This document shows positions 43,990-52,907 of a stretch of 64,000 nucleotides of DNA, piece by piece; within the stretch, counting starts at the first letter, position 1, and each line of letters starts with the position of its first letter. Under the pieces are notes generated by a model, which worked only from the letters and a program-made list of their open reading frames with translations, did not search any database and had not been told where the DNA came from. Source of the stretch: Thalassotalea_H sp040779345. GTDB lineage: Bacteria; Pseudomonadota; Gammaproteobacteria; Enterobacterales; Alteromonadaceae. Both the position numbers and the translations under genes were made by a program. The stretch lies in the NCBI GenBank assembly GCA_040779345.1, contig JBFONU010000002.1, forward strand, positions 370,585 through 434,584, given 5' to 3'.

Positions 43990-44595
43990 ATGACTTGGAT
44001 AAAACACGTCCCTTATGAAGAAGCTGAAGGTAAATTACTTAAACTGTATAACCGAGTAAAAGGGCCAGATAATAACGTTGATAACATTATGTTAGCTCAC
44101 AGCCTTCGTCCACACTCGATGGAAGGTCATATGGCATTGTATAAATATGTCTTGCATCATTCGGGTAATGCGATTGATAAATGGTTTTTAGAAGCGTTAG
44201 GTGTTTATAGCAGTATGAAAAATGAATGCCATTACTGTGTCGAACACCACTTTGCTGGTATGAAACGGTTAGTTGATGATGATAGCTATTCTGCCAATAT
44301 TCGTGCTTCACTTGAAAATGAAACGTTTGCAGATGCGTTTGATGAAAAGCAAATCGCGGCCTTTATCTATGCAAATAAATTAACGACACAAATTGGTGAC
44401 ATGACAAAAAACGATATCGCTACATTACGTGCAGCAGGTTGGGATGATGGCGAAATTCTCGAGATAAACCAAGTCGTAGCGTATTTCAACTATGCTAATC
44501 GTACGGTTTTAGGCCTCGGGGTTTATACTGATGGCGATATCATTGGTTTATCACCAAACAACTCAGATGATCCCAATAACTGGAATCATACCTAA
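43990..44595 (+). CDS. Carboxymuconolactone decarboxylase/AhpD-like protein
   Basis: A 201-residue helical protein of the AhpD/CMD superfamily. The redox signature ECHYCVEHHFAGM (CxxC with the following His) is that of alkylhydroperoxidase AhpD-like peroxidase members rather than true carboxymuconolactone decarboxylases. The fold is duplicated in the C-terminal half (DGEILEINQVVAYFNYANRTV). It may detoxify peroxides. The ATG at 43990 with AAGGA about 6 bases upstream is preferred over 43963. No neighbour shares its function. Confidence 0.85.
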   Translation: MTWIKHVPYEEAEGKLLKLYNRVKGPDNNVDNIMLAHSLRPHSMEGHMALYKYVLHHSGNAIDKWFLEALGVYSSMKNECHYCVEHHFAGMKRLVDDDSYSANIRASLENETFADAFDEKQIAAFIYANKLTTQIGDMTKNDIATLRAAGWDDGEILEINQVVAYFNYANRTVLGLGVYTDGDIIGLSPNNSDDPNNWNHT

Positions 44596-44880
44596 ACATC
44601 TTATATTACGAGAGCCATTAAACTATTCCGGTTGTGTGGCTCATGAGTCTTGATTTTGCTTTCTTCAAAAAAGAAAACCGCGATAACACGGTACATTCTT
44701 TTTCTTTAAAATTACTTTATTTCCCAAAACCTTTAACCAATGAACTATTCTCTTGTAACAATATGTAAAAACTTGGTTGTTTATCCTATTAATTAGGTGT
44801 TCAATCGCAAGCTGACATTATAAGTTTCAGCTAGTGGTAGTGTAGACAATCGCTGATTTTTCAAACAACAAGTGGCAATT

Positions 44881-45351
44881 ATGGATAAATTAATAAATAT
44901 AAATGGTCAAAGTTTCCCTATCGATGTTGATAACGATATGCCGTTATTATGGTTTTTGCGTGACCGACTAGAAAAAACTGGAACAAAATTTGGTTGTGGT
45001 GCTGGTTTATGTGGCGCATGCACAGTACATGTTGATGGTGTAGCAACACGAGCATGTATAACTCCTGTTGGCATGCTTGCGGGGAAATCCATTACCACTA
45101 TTGAAGGCTTATCTGAGAAGGGCGATCACCCGCTACAAAAAGCGTGGTTAAATAATAATGTGCCTCAGTGTGGTTATTGTCAGGCGGGACAAATAATGAA
45201 TGCCGCAGGCTTTTTAGCGACAAATCCAACGCCTACAGCCGATGAAATTGACAATGCAATGCAAGGGAATATTTGCCGTTGTGGAACCTATCAACGCATT
45301 AAAAAAGCGATAGGTGAAGCTGCTTATGAATTAGCTAAGGAGGTTTCATAA
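44881..45351 (+). CDS. Molybdenum hydroxylase small subunit, [2Fe-2S] protein
   Basis: A 156-residue subunit with two [2Fe-2S] clusters. The plant-ferredoxin domain has CGAGLCGACTVHVDG plus the later RACITPV Cys; the helical domain has CGYCQAGQIMNA and GNICRCGTYQRI. This is the IorA/CoxS-type subunit of the xanthine oxidase superfamily. It passes electrons from the molybdenum site of the large subunit. The ATG at 44881 with AGTGG upstream is preferred to GTG at 44872. Its stop codon overlaps the next start by one base (TAATG). Confidence 0.93.
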   Translation: MDKLININGQSFPIDVDNDMPLLWFLRDRLEKTGTKFGCGAGLCGACTVHVDGVATRACITPVGMLAGKSITTIEGLSEKGDHPLQKAWLNNNVPQCGYCQAGQIMNAAGFLATNPTPTADEIDNAMQGNICRCGTYQRIKKAIGEAAYELAKEVS

Positions 45352-47573
45352 TGAGTATTCTTGATAAGTTGCAAGGACTTAATAAAACTTCCATTGTGCA
45401 TTTAGATAACGTTAGCCGACGTGATTTTATTAAAATTTCGGGTGTTTCAGCGAGTGGTTTAGTGTTAGGTGTAGCTATTCCTGCTAACGCCTTAGCATTT
45501 GGGCAATCTGAATCGGATGCCGCATTTAACCCCAATGCCTTTATTCATTTGAAAGATAATGGTGATTTACTCTTGTACTGTGGTCGTTGTGAAATGGGGC
45601 AAGGGATCAGCACAGCATTGCCTGCTGCCGTAGCTGATGAAATGGAAGCTGATTGGTCTCGTGTTACCGTTAAGCAAGGGGATGCCGATGAAAAATATGG
45701 TCCTCAAGCTACGGGTGGTTCAGCCAGTATTCGTGTAATGTTTGAGCCAATGCGTGAAGCTGGCGCCGCAGCAAAATTAATGCTGATCGCCGCTGCCGCG
45801 AAAGTGTGGAAGATATCCACCGATGAGTGTGAAGCTAAAAATCATTTTGTTTATAATAAAAAGTCAGGACAAAAACTCTCTTTTGGCCAATTAGCAAGTT
45901 TGGCTGCAAACCAAGCGGTTCCTGAAAAGCCGCGATTAAAAGATAAATCAGCTTATAACTATATTGGTAAAGCATTACCGCGTCATGACCAAGGCCAAGT
46001 CGTCGTTGGTGAAAGAATTTACGGTGTAGACACTAAATTGCCAGGACTTAAATATGCAGCCATTACGCATTGCCCTGTTTTAGGTGGCAAGCTTAAATTT
46101 GTAGATAAAACGGCGGCATTAGCAATGAAAGGTGTTATGGATGTCGTTGAAGTTGAACGCTTTCCTTTACCTTTTGGCTCTATCGGTGGCGTTGCAGTTG
46201 TTGCCGATAACAATTGGACGGCTCAACAAGCATTGGCTAAATTAACGATTGAATGGGATTTAGGTGAAAATTCGAGTTACGACACCGCTTCTTATAAAAA
46301 ACAGCTCGTTAAGAATGTTGAAAACCCTGGAGAGCTTTCGACTGAACGTGGCGATTTAAAAAAGGCATTTGCTACTGCAGCCCAAACCGTAAAAGCAACT
46401 TACACAGGTGGCCATTTATCACATTCGCCAATGGAGCCGAATGCGAGTGTGGTTTTTGTTGAAAAAGACAAATGTGAAGTGTGGGCGGCAACACAAGCCC
46501 CCGCGGCTATTCAAGATGTGTTAGGTCAATATTTAAAACGCGATCCAAAAGATATCATCGTTCATGTCACTATGGCAGGGGGCGCATTTGGTCGTAAATT
46601 TAAGTGTGACTATGTTCATGAAGCGGCTGTGATATCAGAAAAGCTCGGTGTACCTATTCAGTTAACTTGGTCACGTGAAGAAGATATGAGAACAGGCTAT
46701 TATCACTCGATAAGTGCTCAACATATTGAAGCCTCACTTGATGAAAACGGAGCGGTTACAGGGTGGTTGCATCGTACCGCTTTTCCACCAATTGGCTCGT
46801 TGTTTAATCCGGCCACCACAAAACCGGCAAAAAATGATGTTTCTGCCGTTGAAAACTATCCTTTTGGCTTGCCAAATTTTAGAAGTGAAATTGGCGATGC
46901 TAAGGCGCATACACGTATCGGTTGGTATCGAGCAGTTTATGCCATTTTTTATGGCTTTTCATTCAGCACTTTTGCGGATGAATTGGCCAATAAGGCAGGT
47001 AAAGATCCGTTAACGTTTTTACACCAGTTATATGATGCAAATAATATTGCAGAGCAGAAAGAGCAAGTGAATCGTTCTAAAAATATTTTAGATATTGCTG
47101 CAAAACAGTCTGGATGGCATGAACGTGAAAATCTACCCAAAGGGCAAGGCATTGGTTTAGCTGTACATTATAGTTTTCAAAGCTATGTTGCTATGGCGGT
47201 TCGTGTTGAGTCTGATGGCGATAATATCAAGGTATTACAAGTTGATTGTGTGATTGATTGTGGTCAGGTGTTAAATAAAGATGGGGCGACGGCACAAATG
47301 GAAGGCGCGGTTGTTATGGGAATGTCGTTAGCACTTAGTACAGAAATTACCTTCAGAGAAGGTGCCGTTGTAAATTCTAACTTTCATAATTACCCTGTTA
47401 TGCGTATTAGTGATATGCCGAAAGTGAACGTGCATATTGTTGAGTCTGAACATAAACCTACTGGTTTAGGTGAGCCTGGTGTCGCACCTTTTGCGCCAGC
47501 ATTAAGTAACGCAGTTTTTGCAGCTTCTGGAAAGCGCTACCGAGACTTACCCTTTAAACCTATGGCTGTTTAG
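45351..47573 (+). CDS. Molybdenum hydroxylase large subunit (IorB-like, Tat-exported)
   Basis: A 740-residue molybdopterin-binding subunit of the isoquinoline 1-oxidoreductase / aldehyde oxidase group. A Tat signal (SRRDFIKISGVSASGLVLG) indicates export with bound cofactor. Family motifs are CGRCEMGQGISTALP, MAGGAFGRKFKCDY and, near the end, GLGEPGVAPFAPAL with the catalytic Glu. It hydroxylates an aldehyde or N-heterocycle and hands electrons to the Fe-S subunit. No FAD subunit, cytochrome or XdhC-like maturation gene is adjacent, so the electron acceptor and cofactor insertion must be provided elsewhere. The substrate is unknown. Confidence 0.9.
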   Translation: MSILDKLQGLNKTSIVHLDNVSRRDFIKISGVSASGLVLGVAIPANALAFGQSESDAAFNPNAFIHLKDNGDLLLYCGRCEMGQGISTALPAAVADEMEADWSRVTVKQGDADEKYGPQATGGSASIRVMFEPMREAGAAAKLMLIAAAAKVWKISTDECEAKNHFVYNKKSGQKLSFGQLASLAANQAVPEKPRLKDKSAYNYIGKALPRHDQGQVVVGERIYGVDTKLPGLKYAAITHCPVLGGKLKFVDKTAALAMKGVMDVVEVERFPLPFGSIGGVAVVADNNWTAQQALAKLTIEWDLGENSSYDTASYKKQLVKNVENPGELSTERGDLKKAFATAAQTVKATYTGGHLSHSPMEPNASVVFVEKDKCEVWAATQAPAAIQDVLGQYLKRDPKDIIVHVTMAGGAFGRKFKCDYVHEAAVISEKLGVPIQLTWSREEDMRTGYYHSISAQHIEASLDENGAVTGWLHRTAFPPIGSLFNPATTKPAKNDVSAVENYPFGLPNFRSEIGDAKAHTRIGWYRAVYAIFYGFSFSTFADELANKAGKDPLTFLHQLYDANNIAEQKEQVNRSKNILDIAAKQSGWHERENLPKGQGIGLAVHYSFQSYVAMAVRVESDGDNIKVLQVDCVIDCGQVLNKDGATAQMEGAVVMGMSLALSTEITFREGAVVNSNFHNYPVMRISDMPKVNVHIVESEHKPTGLGEPGVAPFAPALSNAVFAASGKRYRDLPFKPMAV

Positions 47574-47601
47574 CTGTTATCAGCCATTGCTTTAATTTAA
47601 C

Positions 47602-47631
47602 AAGCCACTTCATCTTTGTCGTGGCTTTTTT
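47602..47631 (+). terminator. Rho-independent terminator after molybdenum hydroxylase operon
   Basis: A 7-bp stem (AAGCCAC / GTGGCTT) with a 12-base loop is followed by a T run, 28 bp after the stop codon. Confidence 0.7.
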
Positions 47632-47762
47632 ATTGCGGTGATAATAATAAAAAAGCAAACATCGCCTCTTACAATTCTCGTAAATTCAACTTAATATGAT
47701 AGTTTTCGTATTGCAAGTCGCTAAATCTTTTACTTTGGCTACCACTTTAATGGATGGTATTT

Positions 47763-48236
47763 ATGTATAGGACAGTTATTATCGTTGTATCTTTATTGTC
47801 AGGACTTTTCACTGGGAATTCATTTTCTGCAGAAATGACAGACGAACATAAGAATTGGCTAAAAGATAAATTTAGTGCTCAGCATGAAAAACTGATCCCT
47901 ATTGTGGCCGTTGCCGATATGTACTTTGCCTGTAATCAAGCACGTAAAGTTGAACCGGTAAATCAAGAAGTTAAGGCATTAATTAATCAGCTGGATAGAA
48001 ATGTACTGGCTGAGAAATTAAGTGCATGTTTACAAGGCGATTTACCAAATTCTGATGCAGCATTGAATTTTGGTTTAATCGGGTGTTTTCATGAGCAACT
48101 TAAAGAATTACCTAAAGAAGATAGAGCGATTAAGAAAAAATTAGTATTGCAGGCGATAGCTAGGCTTTCTAAAGCTGAACGCCAGAAAAGTTTGACTCAA
48201 TGTGTTACTGATCAAGCGATTGGTTATCTGAAATAA
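47763..48236 (+). CDS. Exported hypothetical protein
   Basis: A protein of about 157 residues with a signal peptide (TVIIVVSLLSGLFTGNSFSA) and a mostly helical, charged mature part with four Cys (FACNQ, LSACLQ, IGCFHEQL, LTQCVTD), which could form two disulfides in the periplasm. I do not recognise a family. The ATG at 47763 with GGATGG 5 bases upstream is preferred over 47754. Its last 32 bases overlap the 3' end of the convergent gene on the other strand, so both genes end in the same stretch of DNA. Confidence 0.65.
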   Translation: MYRTVIIVVSLLSGLFTGNSFSAEMTDEHKNWLKDKFSAQHEKLIPIVAVADMYFACNQARKVEPVNQEVKALINQLDRNVLAEKLSACLQGDLPNSDAALNFGLIGCFHEQLKELPKEDRAIKKKLVLQAIARLSKAERQKSLTQCVTDQAIGYLK

Positions 48237-48600
48237 GAGGTGTTTTTTTAGCTTTTTCTTCATTAAAAGAGCTGGGTAAAATATCTACCCCTACCCATTT
48301 ACCTATTTTTATCACAATAGGGATGGTGATTGGGGCAAACGGTAATACGGCAAAAACGCCGATACCTAGTCCTTTAAGGACATCTAAAAACTGGGCGTTT
48401 GCTTGCTTCATTTCTTCAGGCGAGGCTTGACGAACCGTATACCGACGATAGATCCCTAACATTTCTTTAGTTTCATCTTTTTCTTGTGCTAGTGCTATTT
48501 TTACACGAATCAACTGCCGCTTTAACTTGGTAGTTTGGCGTTTACGACTTATGTGAATGACCCGTCGAGGAGCTTTAAAGATATAGATCCAAATTTTCAT
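48205..48600 (-). CDS. LETM1-like small protein
   Basis: A 131-residue protein with a basic N-terminus (FKAPRRVIHISRKRQTTKLK), a helical charged centre and a hydrophobic segment GLGIGVFAVLPFAPITIPIV followed by GVDILPSSF. This hydrophobic element with the terminal LPSSF resembles the ribosome-binding-like LETM1 domain of mitochondrial ion-exchange proteins, for which short bacterial relatives exist. It probably associates with the inner membrane. The gene converges with, and overlaps by 32 bp, the exported hypothetical protein. Function in bacteria is unknown and the similarity is by eye. Confidence 0.6.
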   Translation of the reverse strand: MKIWIYIFKAPRRVIHISRKRQTTKLKRQLIRVKIALAQEKDETKEMLGIYRRYTVRQASPEEMKQANAQFLDVLKGLGIGVFAVLPFAPITIPIVIKIGKWVGVDILPSSFNEEKAKKTPLISDNQSLDQ

Positions 48601-48956
48601 TTGAATATTCTACCTTACTTTTCGTAATTTAATCCGAAATTTGTCATTGATTGAGTAAATAAATCTTACAAGGATATTTATACGCGTAAATAAGAGATGA
48701 ATTTCCTGTCTCTCATCCACATTTGGCGATAATTCATAAAAATTCCTTTATTTTCAGGATATTTTTACTAACCTGATGAGTAATGTATTTTGTTTATTAC
48801 ATTAATGTTCACGTTTTTTTACATTTGAAGGATTATCAGTAAAAAATCAAGATTATCCTAGGTGTTATCTTAGATAAATTCTGGTATGTTTTTTCATGAC
48901 TCTGAAATTTACATAATATTTACAAAATCAGAGATAAACTCTAGGGGCTTAATAGA
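48601..48956. other. Intergenic region, 356 bp, upstream of TonB receptor
   Basis: An A/T-rich stretch between the divergent LETM1-like gene and the TonB receptor gene. It presumably holds both promoters and a long leader. No clear operator, hairpin, RNA gene or small ORF with a ribosome-binding site was recognised. Confidence 0.5.
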
Positions 48957-51872
48957 ATGAAGATGTATTTAGAAAAAAATAAATTAGCAAAGGCAATTAC
49001 AACTGCCATTGCAATGACAAGTGCTTCAATGGTAATTGCGTTACCAAATGCTTATGCACAAGAGCAAGAAGAGCAAGTAGAGAGAATCTCCATTACTGGT
49101 TCTCGTATCCAGCGTTCAACCGCTGCAACACCAACTCCAACAACCGTACTTGATTCCGAACAAATCGCCCAGTTAGGTCTATCGAATGCTGGTGATATTC
49201 TTAATACCTTACCAGCATTTTCTGGTAGTGTCGGTCGTTCTAGCGGTACAGATGCTCAGTCTGGTCTTGAATTACCAAATTTACGTGGCATGGGAACCGC
49301 TAGAACATTGGTACTAGTCAATGGCCGGCGTCATGTGGGCAGTGAAGCTGGAAATAGTGCGGTTGATGTCAGTAGTATACCTAGCCAAATGATTGACCGT
49401 GTTGAAGTTATCACTGGTGCTGCGAGTGCTATCTATGGTGCTGATGCGGTTTCTGGTGTTGTTAACTTTATAATGAAGCGTGAATTCGAAGGTGTTAGAG
49501 TAAATGCTGAAGTTGGTCAATCTGCAGAAGGTGATGGTGATGAAAAAACGTTAAGTATATTAGGTGGTAAGTCCTTTGACCAAGGCCGTGGTAATGTTCT
49601 ATTTTCTTTTGACTATACCGATCGTGAAGAAGTACGTTCTGAAGACCGAGATTATGCATCTCGTGCACCATATTGGCGATCTAACTTAGCAGATACAGGA
49701 CCTAATGATGGACAACCATCAAATATTTTGAGTTTTGACCGTCGTGTAAACCCATTAAATCCAGCTGGAATTGTTTCTCCAACGGGGTTTGGTGGTGTTG
49801 GTTTTGACGTTGAGAATATGATCCCGATTCTTGGTTATCAAAATATCGGTTCATTGCCTGCTCAAACGTTTGATGAAAATGGTAATCCGATCGATTTCGT
49901 TATTGGTGATTGTATCATCATCAACTGTACTGGAGGAATGGGGTTCGATCCCGCTAAATACAGTGTTCTAAGTGTAGCAAGTGAAAGAGCAATCTTTAGC
50001 TTAGCGGGCAATTATGAACTTTCAGATAACCACCAATTATTTGCTGATTTTAAATATTCAGAAACAACGGGTAAAAATACCAATCAACCTTCATTTAGTG
50101 ATAATGTTTTTGGCCCTGCATTATTTGTGGCACGTGATAACCCATATTTAGATGATTACCCTACCATCTCATCAGCTATGGATGAGGTTGGCTTAGCACA
50201 AGTTATTGTTCATAAAGCACAAGAAGATTTAGGTATATCTGATACAGACAATACCTTTAAACTTTATCAATTTGTTGTGGGTTCAACAGGTTACTTAACT
50301 GAAGATATTACCTATGACTTTTATGTACAACATGGCAAAAGTAAGGGGAAAAATTTAAGGCAGGATAGGATTACAAGTAAGTTTGTCCAATCCCAAGATG
50401 CAGTGAGAGACTCAAATGGGAATATTGTATGTCGCGACTCTTCAGGAGGCTGTGCGCCCATTAATCCTTTTGGTATCAATGGTGCATCACCAGAAGCGGC
50501 AGCGTTTATTATGTCAAACTTACCTACTGATTCAGAGTTAGAGCAAACTGTCGCTAGTTTCTCGATTAGCGGTGATGTCATGGAACTTCCTGCAGGCTAT
50601 GTACAATTTGCCGCAGGTGTTGAATACCGTGAAGAAAAAAGTGAATCAATTCCAGATCCTATTTTACAAGCAGGTGGACTAACAGCAAATACTAAAGATG
50701 GGCCGCGTAAAATAGTAAAAGGTAGTTACGATGTTAGTGAAGTATTTGGCGAACTACGTATTCCTGTATTAGCTGATATGGCATTTGCTAAAGAATTAAC
50801 CTTTGAAACAGCATTGCGTTATTCCGATTACAGCACGGTAGGTGGCCAAACGGCCTATAAGTTTGGTTTAGATTGGGCAATTAATGACTCTATGCGTGTT
50901 AGAAGTTCATTTGGTATCGCTGTTCGGGCGCCAAATGCAGGTGAATTATTTACGCCGGAAAATTTAAATTGGGAACAGTTAGCAGATCCATGTTCTTTAA
51001 CTAACCTAAATGAAGGAGTTAATCCAGCTAAACGTTTAGCAAACTGTCAAGCATTAGGTATGCCTGATGAATATTCTTCATTAGATGGCGCTACTACTAA
51101 GATATTTGTTGCAGGTAATGAAAACCTTGATGCGGAAGAATCAGAGTCCTTAACAGTGGGTTTTGTTTATACGCCACAATGGGCTGAAAGTTTGTCAATT
51201 GGTGTTGATTATTGGGAAATAACGATTGAAGAGGCAATCTCAACAGTAGCAAGTCAGGAGATATTAACATCCTGCATGGATTTTGAAATGAGCGGTAATC
51301 CATACTGTGATTTAATTGTTCGTGATAGTAGTACATTTTATATTGACTATGTAAATTCACAGTTTATTAATACTGCTGAACTTGATGCCGCAGGTTATGA
51401 CTTTGAAGCAAACTACCAAATTGATTTGGACTCTTCAGGGAATCTATTCTTTAATTTAGTAGGCAGTCACTATACAGAAAGAAATACTTTGGTTAACCCA
51501 AATAACCCCGAAGATAGAGTATCTTCTTTAGATGTGGCTGGTTCACCTAAAACTAGATATAACTTTAACGTCACTTATAACCTTGAACAATGGACTGGTT
51601 TTCTAGGTTTGTCTTATGTTGGTTCAAGCAAAATTTCACATGGAAACCCCGAAGATTCAGACCCTATTTATAATGTAGCAAATAAAGTTGACTCAGTTGT
51701 GTATGCAAATGCCCGAGCAACCTATCAATACAATGATGACTTTGATGTGTATTTTGGTGTAAGAAACTTAACGGATAAAAACCCTTATGCCTTACCTGGT
51801 TTAGATCAAGGCTCAAGTTTATATGATGCAGTTGGCCGTTCTTATTATTTAGGTGTTAATTATCAATTCTAA
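48957..51872 (+). CDS. TonB-dependent outer-membrane receptor (large, GSRI type)
   Basis: A 971-residue receptor with a signal peptide cut near NAYAQEQ and the N-terminal VERISITGSRIQRS typical of a large group of Alteromonadales and Caulobacter receptors. The plug has NLRGMGTARTLVLVNGRRH and VEVITGAASAIYGADAVSGV; the barrel ends in RNLTDKNPYALPGL and YYLGVNYQF. Substrates of this group include oligosaccharides and peptides. No hydrolase or transporter is adjacent, so the cargo cannot be inferred. M1 and M3 are both possible starts. A strong terminator follows. Confidence 0.9.
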   Translation: MKMYLEKNKLAKAITTAIAMTSASMVIALPNAYAQEQEEQVERISITGSRIQRSTAATPTPTTVLDSEQIAQLGLSNAGDILNTLPAFSGSVGRSSGTDAQSGLELPNLRGMGTARTLVLVNGRRHVGSEAGNSAVDVSSIPSQMIDRVEVITGAASAIYGADAVSGVVNFIMKREFEGVRVNAEVGQSAEGDGDEKTLSILGGKSFDQGRGNVLFSFDYTDREEVRSEDRDYASRAPYWRSNLADTGPNDGQPSNILSFDRRVNPLNPAGIVSPTGFGGVGFDVENMIPILGYQNIGSLPAQTFDENGNPIDFVIGDCIIINCTGGMGFDPAKYSVLSVASERAIFSLAGNYELSDNHQLFADFKYSETTGKNTNQPSFSDNVFGPALFVARDNPYLDDYPTISSAMDEVGLAQVIVHKAQEDLGISDTDNTFKLYQFVVGSTGYLTEDITYDFYVQHGKSKGKNLRQDRITSKFVQSQDAVRDSNGNIVCRDSSGGCAPINPFGINGASPEAAAFIMSNLPTDSELEQTVASFSISGDVMELPAGYVQFAAGVEYREEKSESIPDPILQAGGLTANTKDGPRKIVKGSYDVSEVFGELRIPVLADMAFAKELTFETALRYSDYSTVGGQTAYKFGLDWAINDSMRVRSSFGIAVRAPNAGELFTPENLNWEQLADPCSLTNLNEGVNPAKRLANCQALGMPDEYSSLDGATTKIFVAGNENLDAEESESLTVGFVYTPQWAESLSIGVDYWEITIEEAISTVASQEILTSCMDFEMSGNPYCDLIVRDSSTFYIDYVNSQFINTAELDAAGYDFEANYQIDLDSSGNLFFNLVGSHYTERNTLVNPNNPEDRVSSLDVAGSPKTRYNFNVTYNLEQWTGFLGLSYVGSSKISHGNPEDSDPIYNVANKVDSVVYANARATYQYNDDFDVYFGVRNLTDKNPYALPGLDQGSSLYDAVGRSYYLGVNYQF

Positions 51873-51891
51873 ATAATTAGTGAAGAATAAT

Positions 51892-51926
51892 AAAAACGCT
51901 ACTTTCGAGTAGCGTTTTTTATTTTT
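51892..51926 (+). terminator. Rho-independent terminator after TonB receptor
   Basis: An 11-bp perfect stem (AAAAACGCTAC / GTAGCGTTTTT) with a TTTCGA loop is followed by a T-rich run, 20 bp after the stop codon. Confidence 0.9.
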
Positions 51927-52087
51927 ACTGAAAAAATAAGAGACAATTAAAAATAATTAGACAAAGTGACTATTCTTTTACTTAATACAGGCATTAACGC
52001 TATTTTTTTCTTATAATGCTAAAGTTTAGAAAATACACACCTGTTAATGATTTGTAACAAATACAGTGAACTTGACACACAGTAACT

Positions 52088-52117
52088 TTGTCAAATTTGC
52101 TTTAAATAACTTATAGT
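52088..52117 (+). promoter_or_regulatory. Candidate sigma70 promoter of ompR-envZ
   Basis: TTGTCA at 52088-52093 and TATAGT at 52112-52117 match the -35 and -10 hexamers in five of six positions each, with an 18-bp spacer. The ompR start is 46 bp downstream of the -10 element. Confidence 0.45.
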
Positions 52118-52162
52118 AGCGATAAGTCAAAAATTAAATATAGAAATAAAGAAAGGTGATAT

Positions 52163-52888
52163 ATGGGTCATGAAACACCTAAAGTATTAGTTGTAGATGA
52201 TGATATGCGTTTACGTGCTTTACTTGAGCGTTATTTAGTTGAGCAAGGGTTTGTTGTTCGCAGTGCGGCAAACTCAGAACAGATGGATCGTTTACTTGAG
52301 CGCGAGAACTTTCATTTATTAGTTTTAGATTTAATGCTACCTGGCGAAGATGGGCTATCTATTTGTCGTAGATTGCGTCAAGGCTCAAATGATATTCCAA
52401 TTGTGATGCTAACCGCTAAAGGTGACGAAGTTGATCGCATTATTGGTTTAGAGCTTGGCGCAGATGATTATATGCCAAAACCTTTTAACCCGCGTGAATT
52501 GCTTGCGCGTATTAAAGCGGTATTAAGGCGTCGTGTTCAAGAAGCGCCAGGGGCTCCATCACAAGAAGAAAATATCATTGAATTTGGTGATTACCAGTTA
52601 AACCTTGCTACCCGCGAGATGTTAAAAGGTGATATCAATATGCCGCTTACCAGTGGTGAGTTTGCAGTATTAAAGGCATTGATCACACATCCTAGAGAGC
52701 CATTATCAAGAGATAAATTAATGAATCTTGCCCGTGGACGTGATTACTCAGCGCTAGAACGTAGTATTGATGTACAAGTATCACGATTGCGCAGAATGCT
52801 AGAAGAAGATCCCGCAAAACCTCGATATATACAAACAGTTTGGGGACTTGGTTATGTTTTTGTTCCTGAAGGAAAGGCAGTCGCATAA
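52163..52888 (+). CDS. ompR: Response regulator OmpR
   Basis: A 241-residue OmpR-type regulator: receiver domain (VLVVDDDMRLRALLERYL, phospho-acceptor Asp56 in LVLDLMLPGEDG, Lys in DYMPKPFNPREL) and a winged-helix DNA-binding domain (SGEFAVLKALITHPREPLSR, ERSIDVQVSRLRRML). Length and sequence are very close to enterobacterial OmpR, which answers to osmotic and acid stress and controls porins. AAAGGTGAT gives a strong ribosome-binding site. The sensor gene follows after 19 bp. Confidence 0.95.
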   Translation: MGHETPKVLVVDDDMRLRALLERYLVEQGFVVRSAANSEQMDRLLERENFHLLVLDLMLPGEDGLSICRRLRQGSNDIPIVMLTAKGDEVDRIIGLELGADDYMPKPFNPRELLARIKAVLRRRVQEAPGAPSQEENIIEFGDYQLNLATREMLKGDINMPLTSGEFAVLKALITHPREPLSRDKLMNLARGRDYSALERSIDVQVSRLRRMLEEDPAKPRYIQTVWGLGYVFVPEGKAVA

Positions 52889-52907
52889 GTGTGAATAATC
52901 GTTAAAT

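Noticed and set aside
43990..44595. Carboxymuconolactone decarboxylase as part of the tryptophan catabolic route
   Set aside because: It carries the AhpD-type CxxC, lies 16 kb from the operon, and the 3-hydroxyanthranilate route does not use this step.
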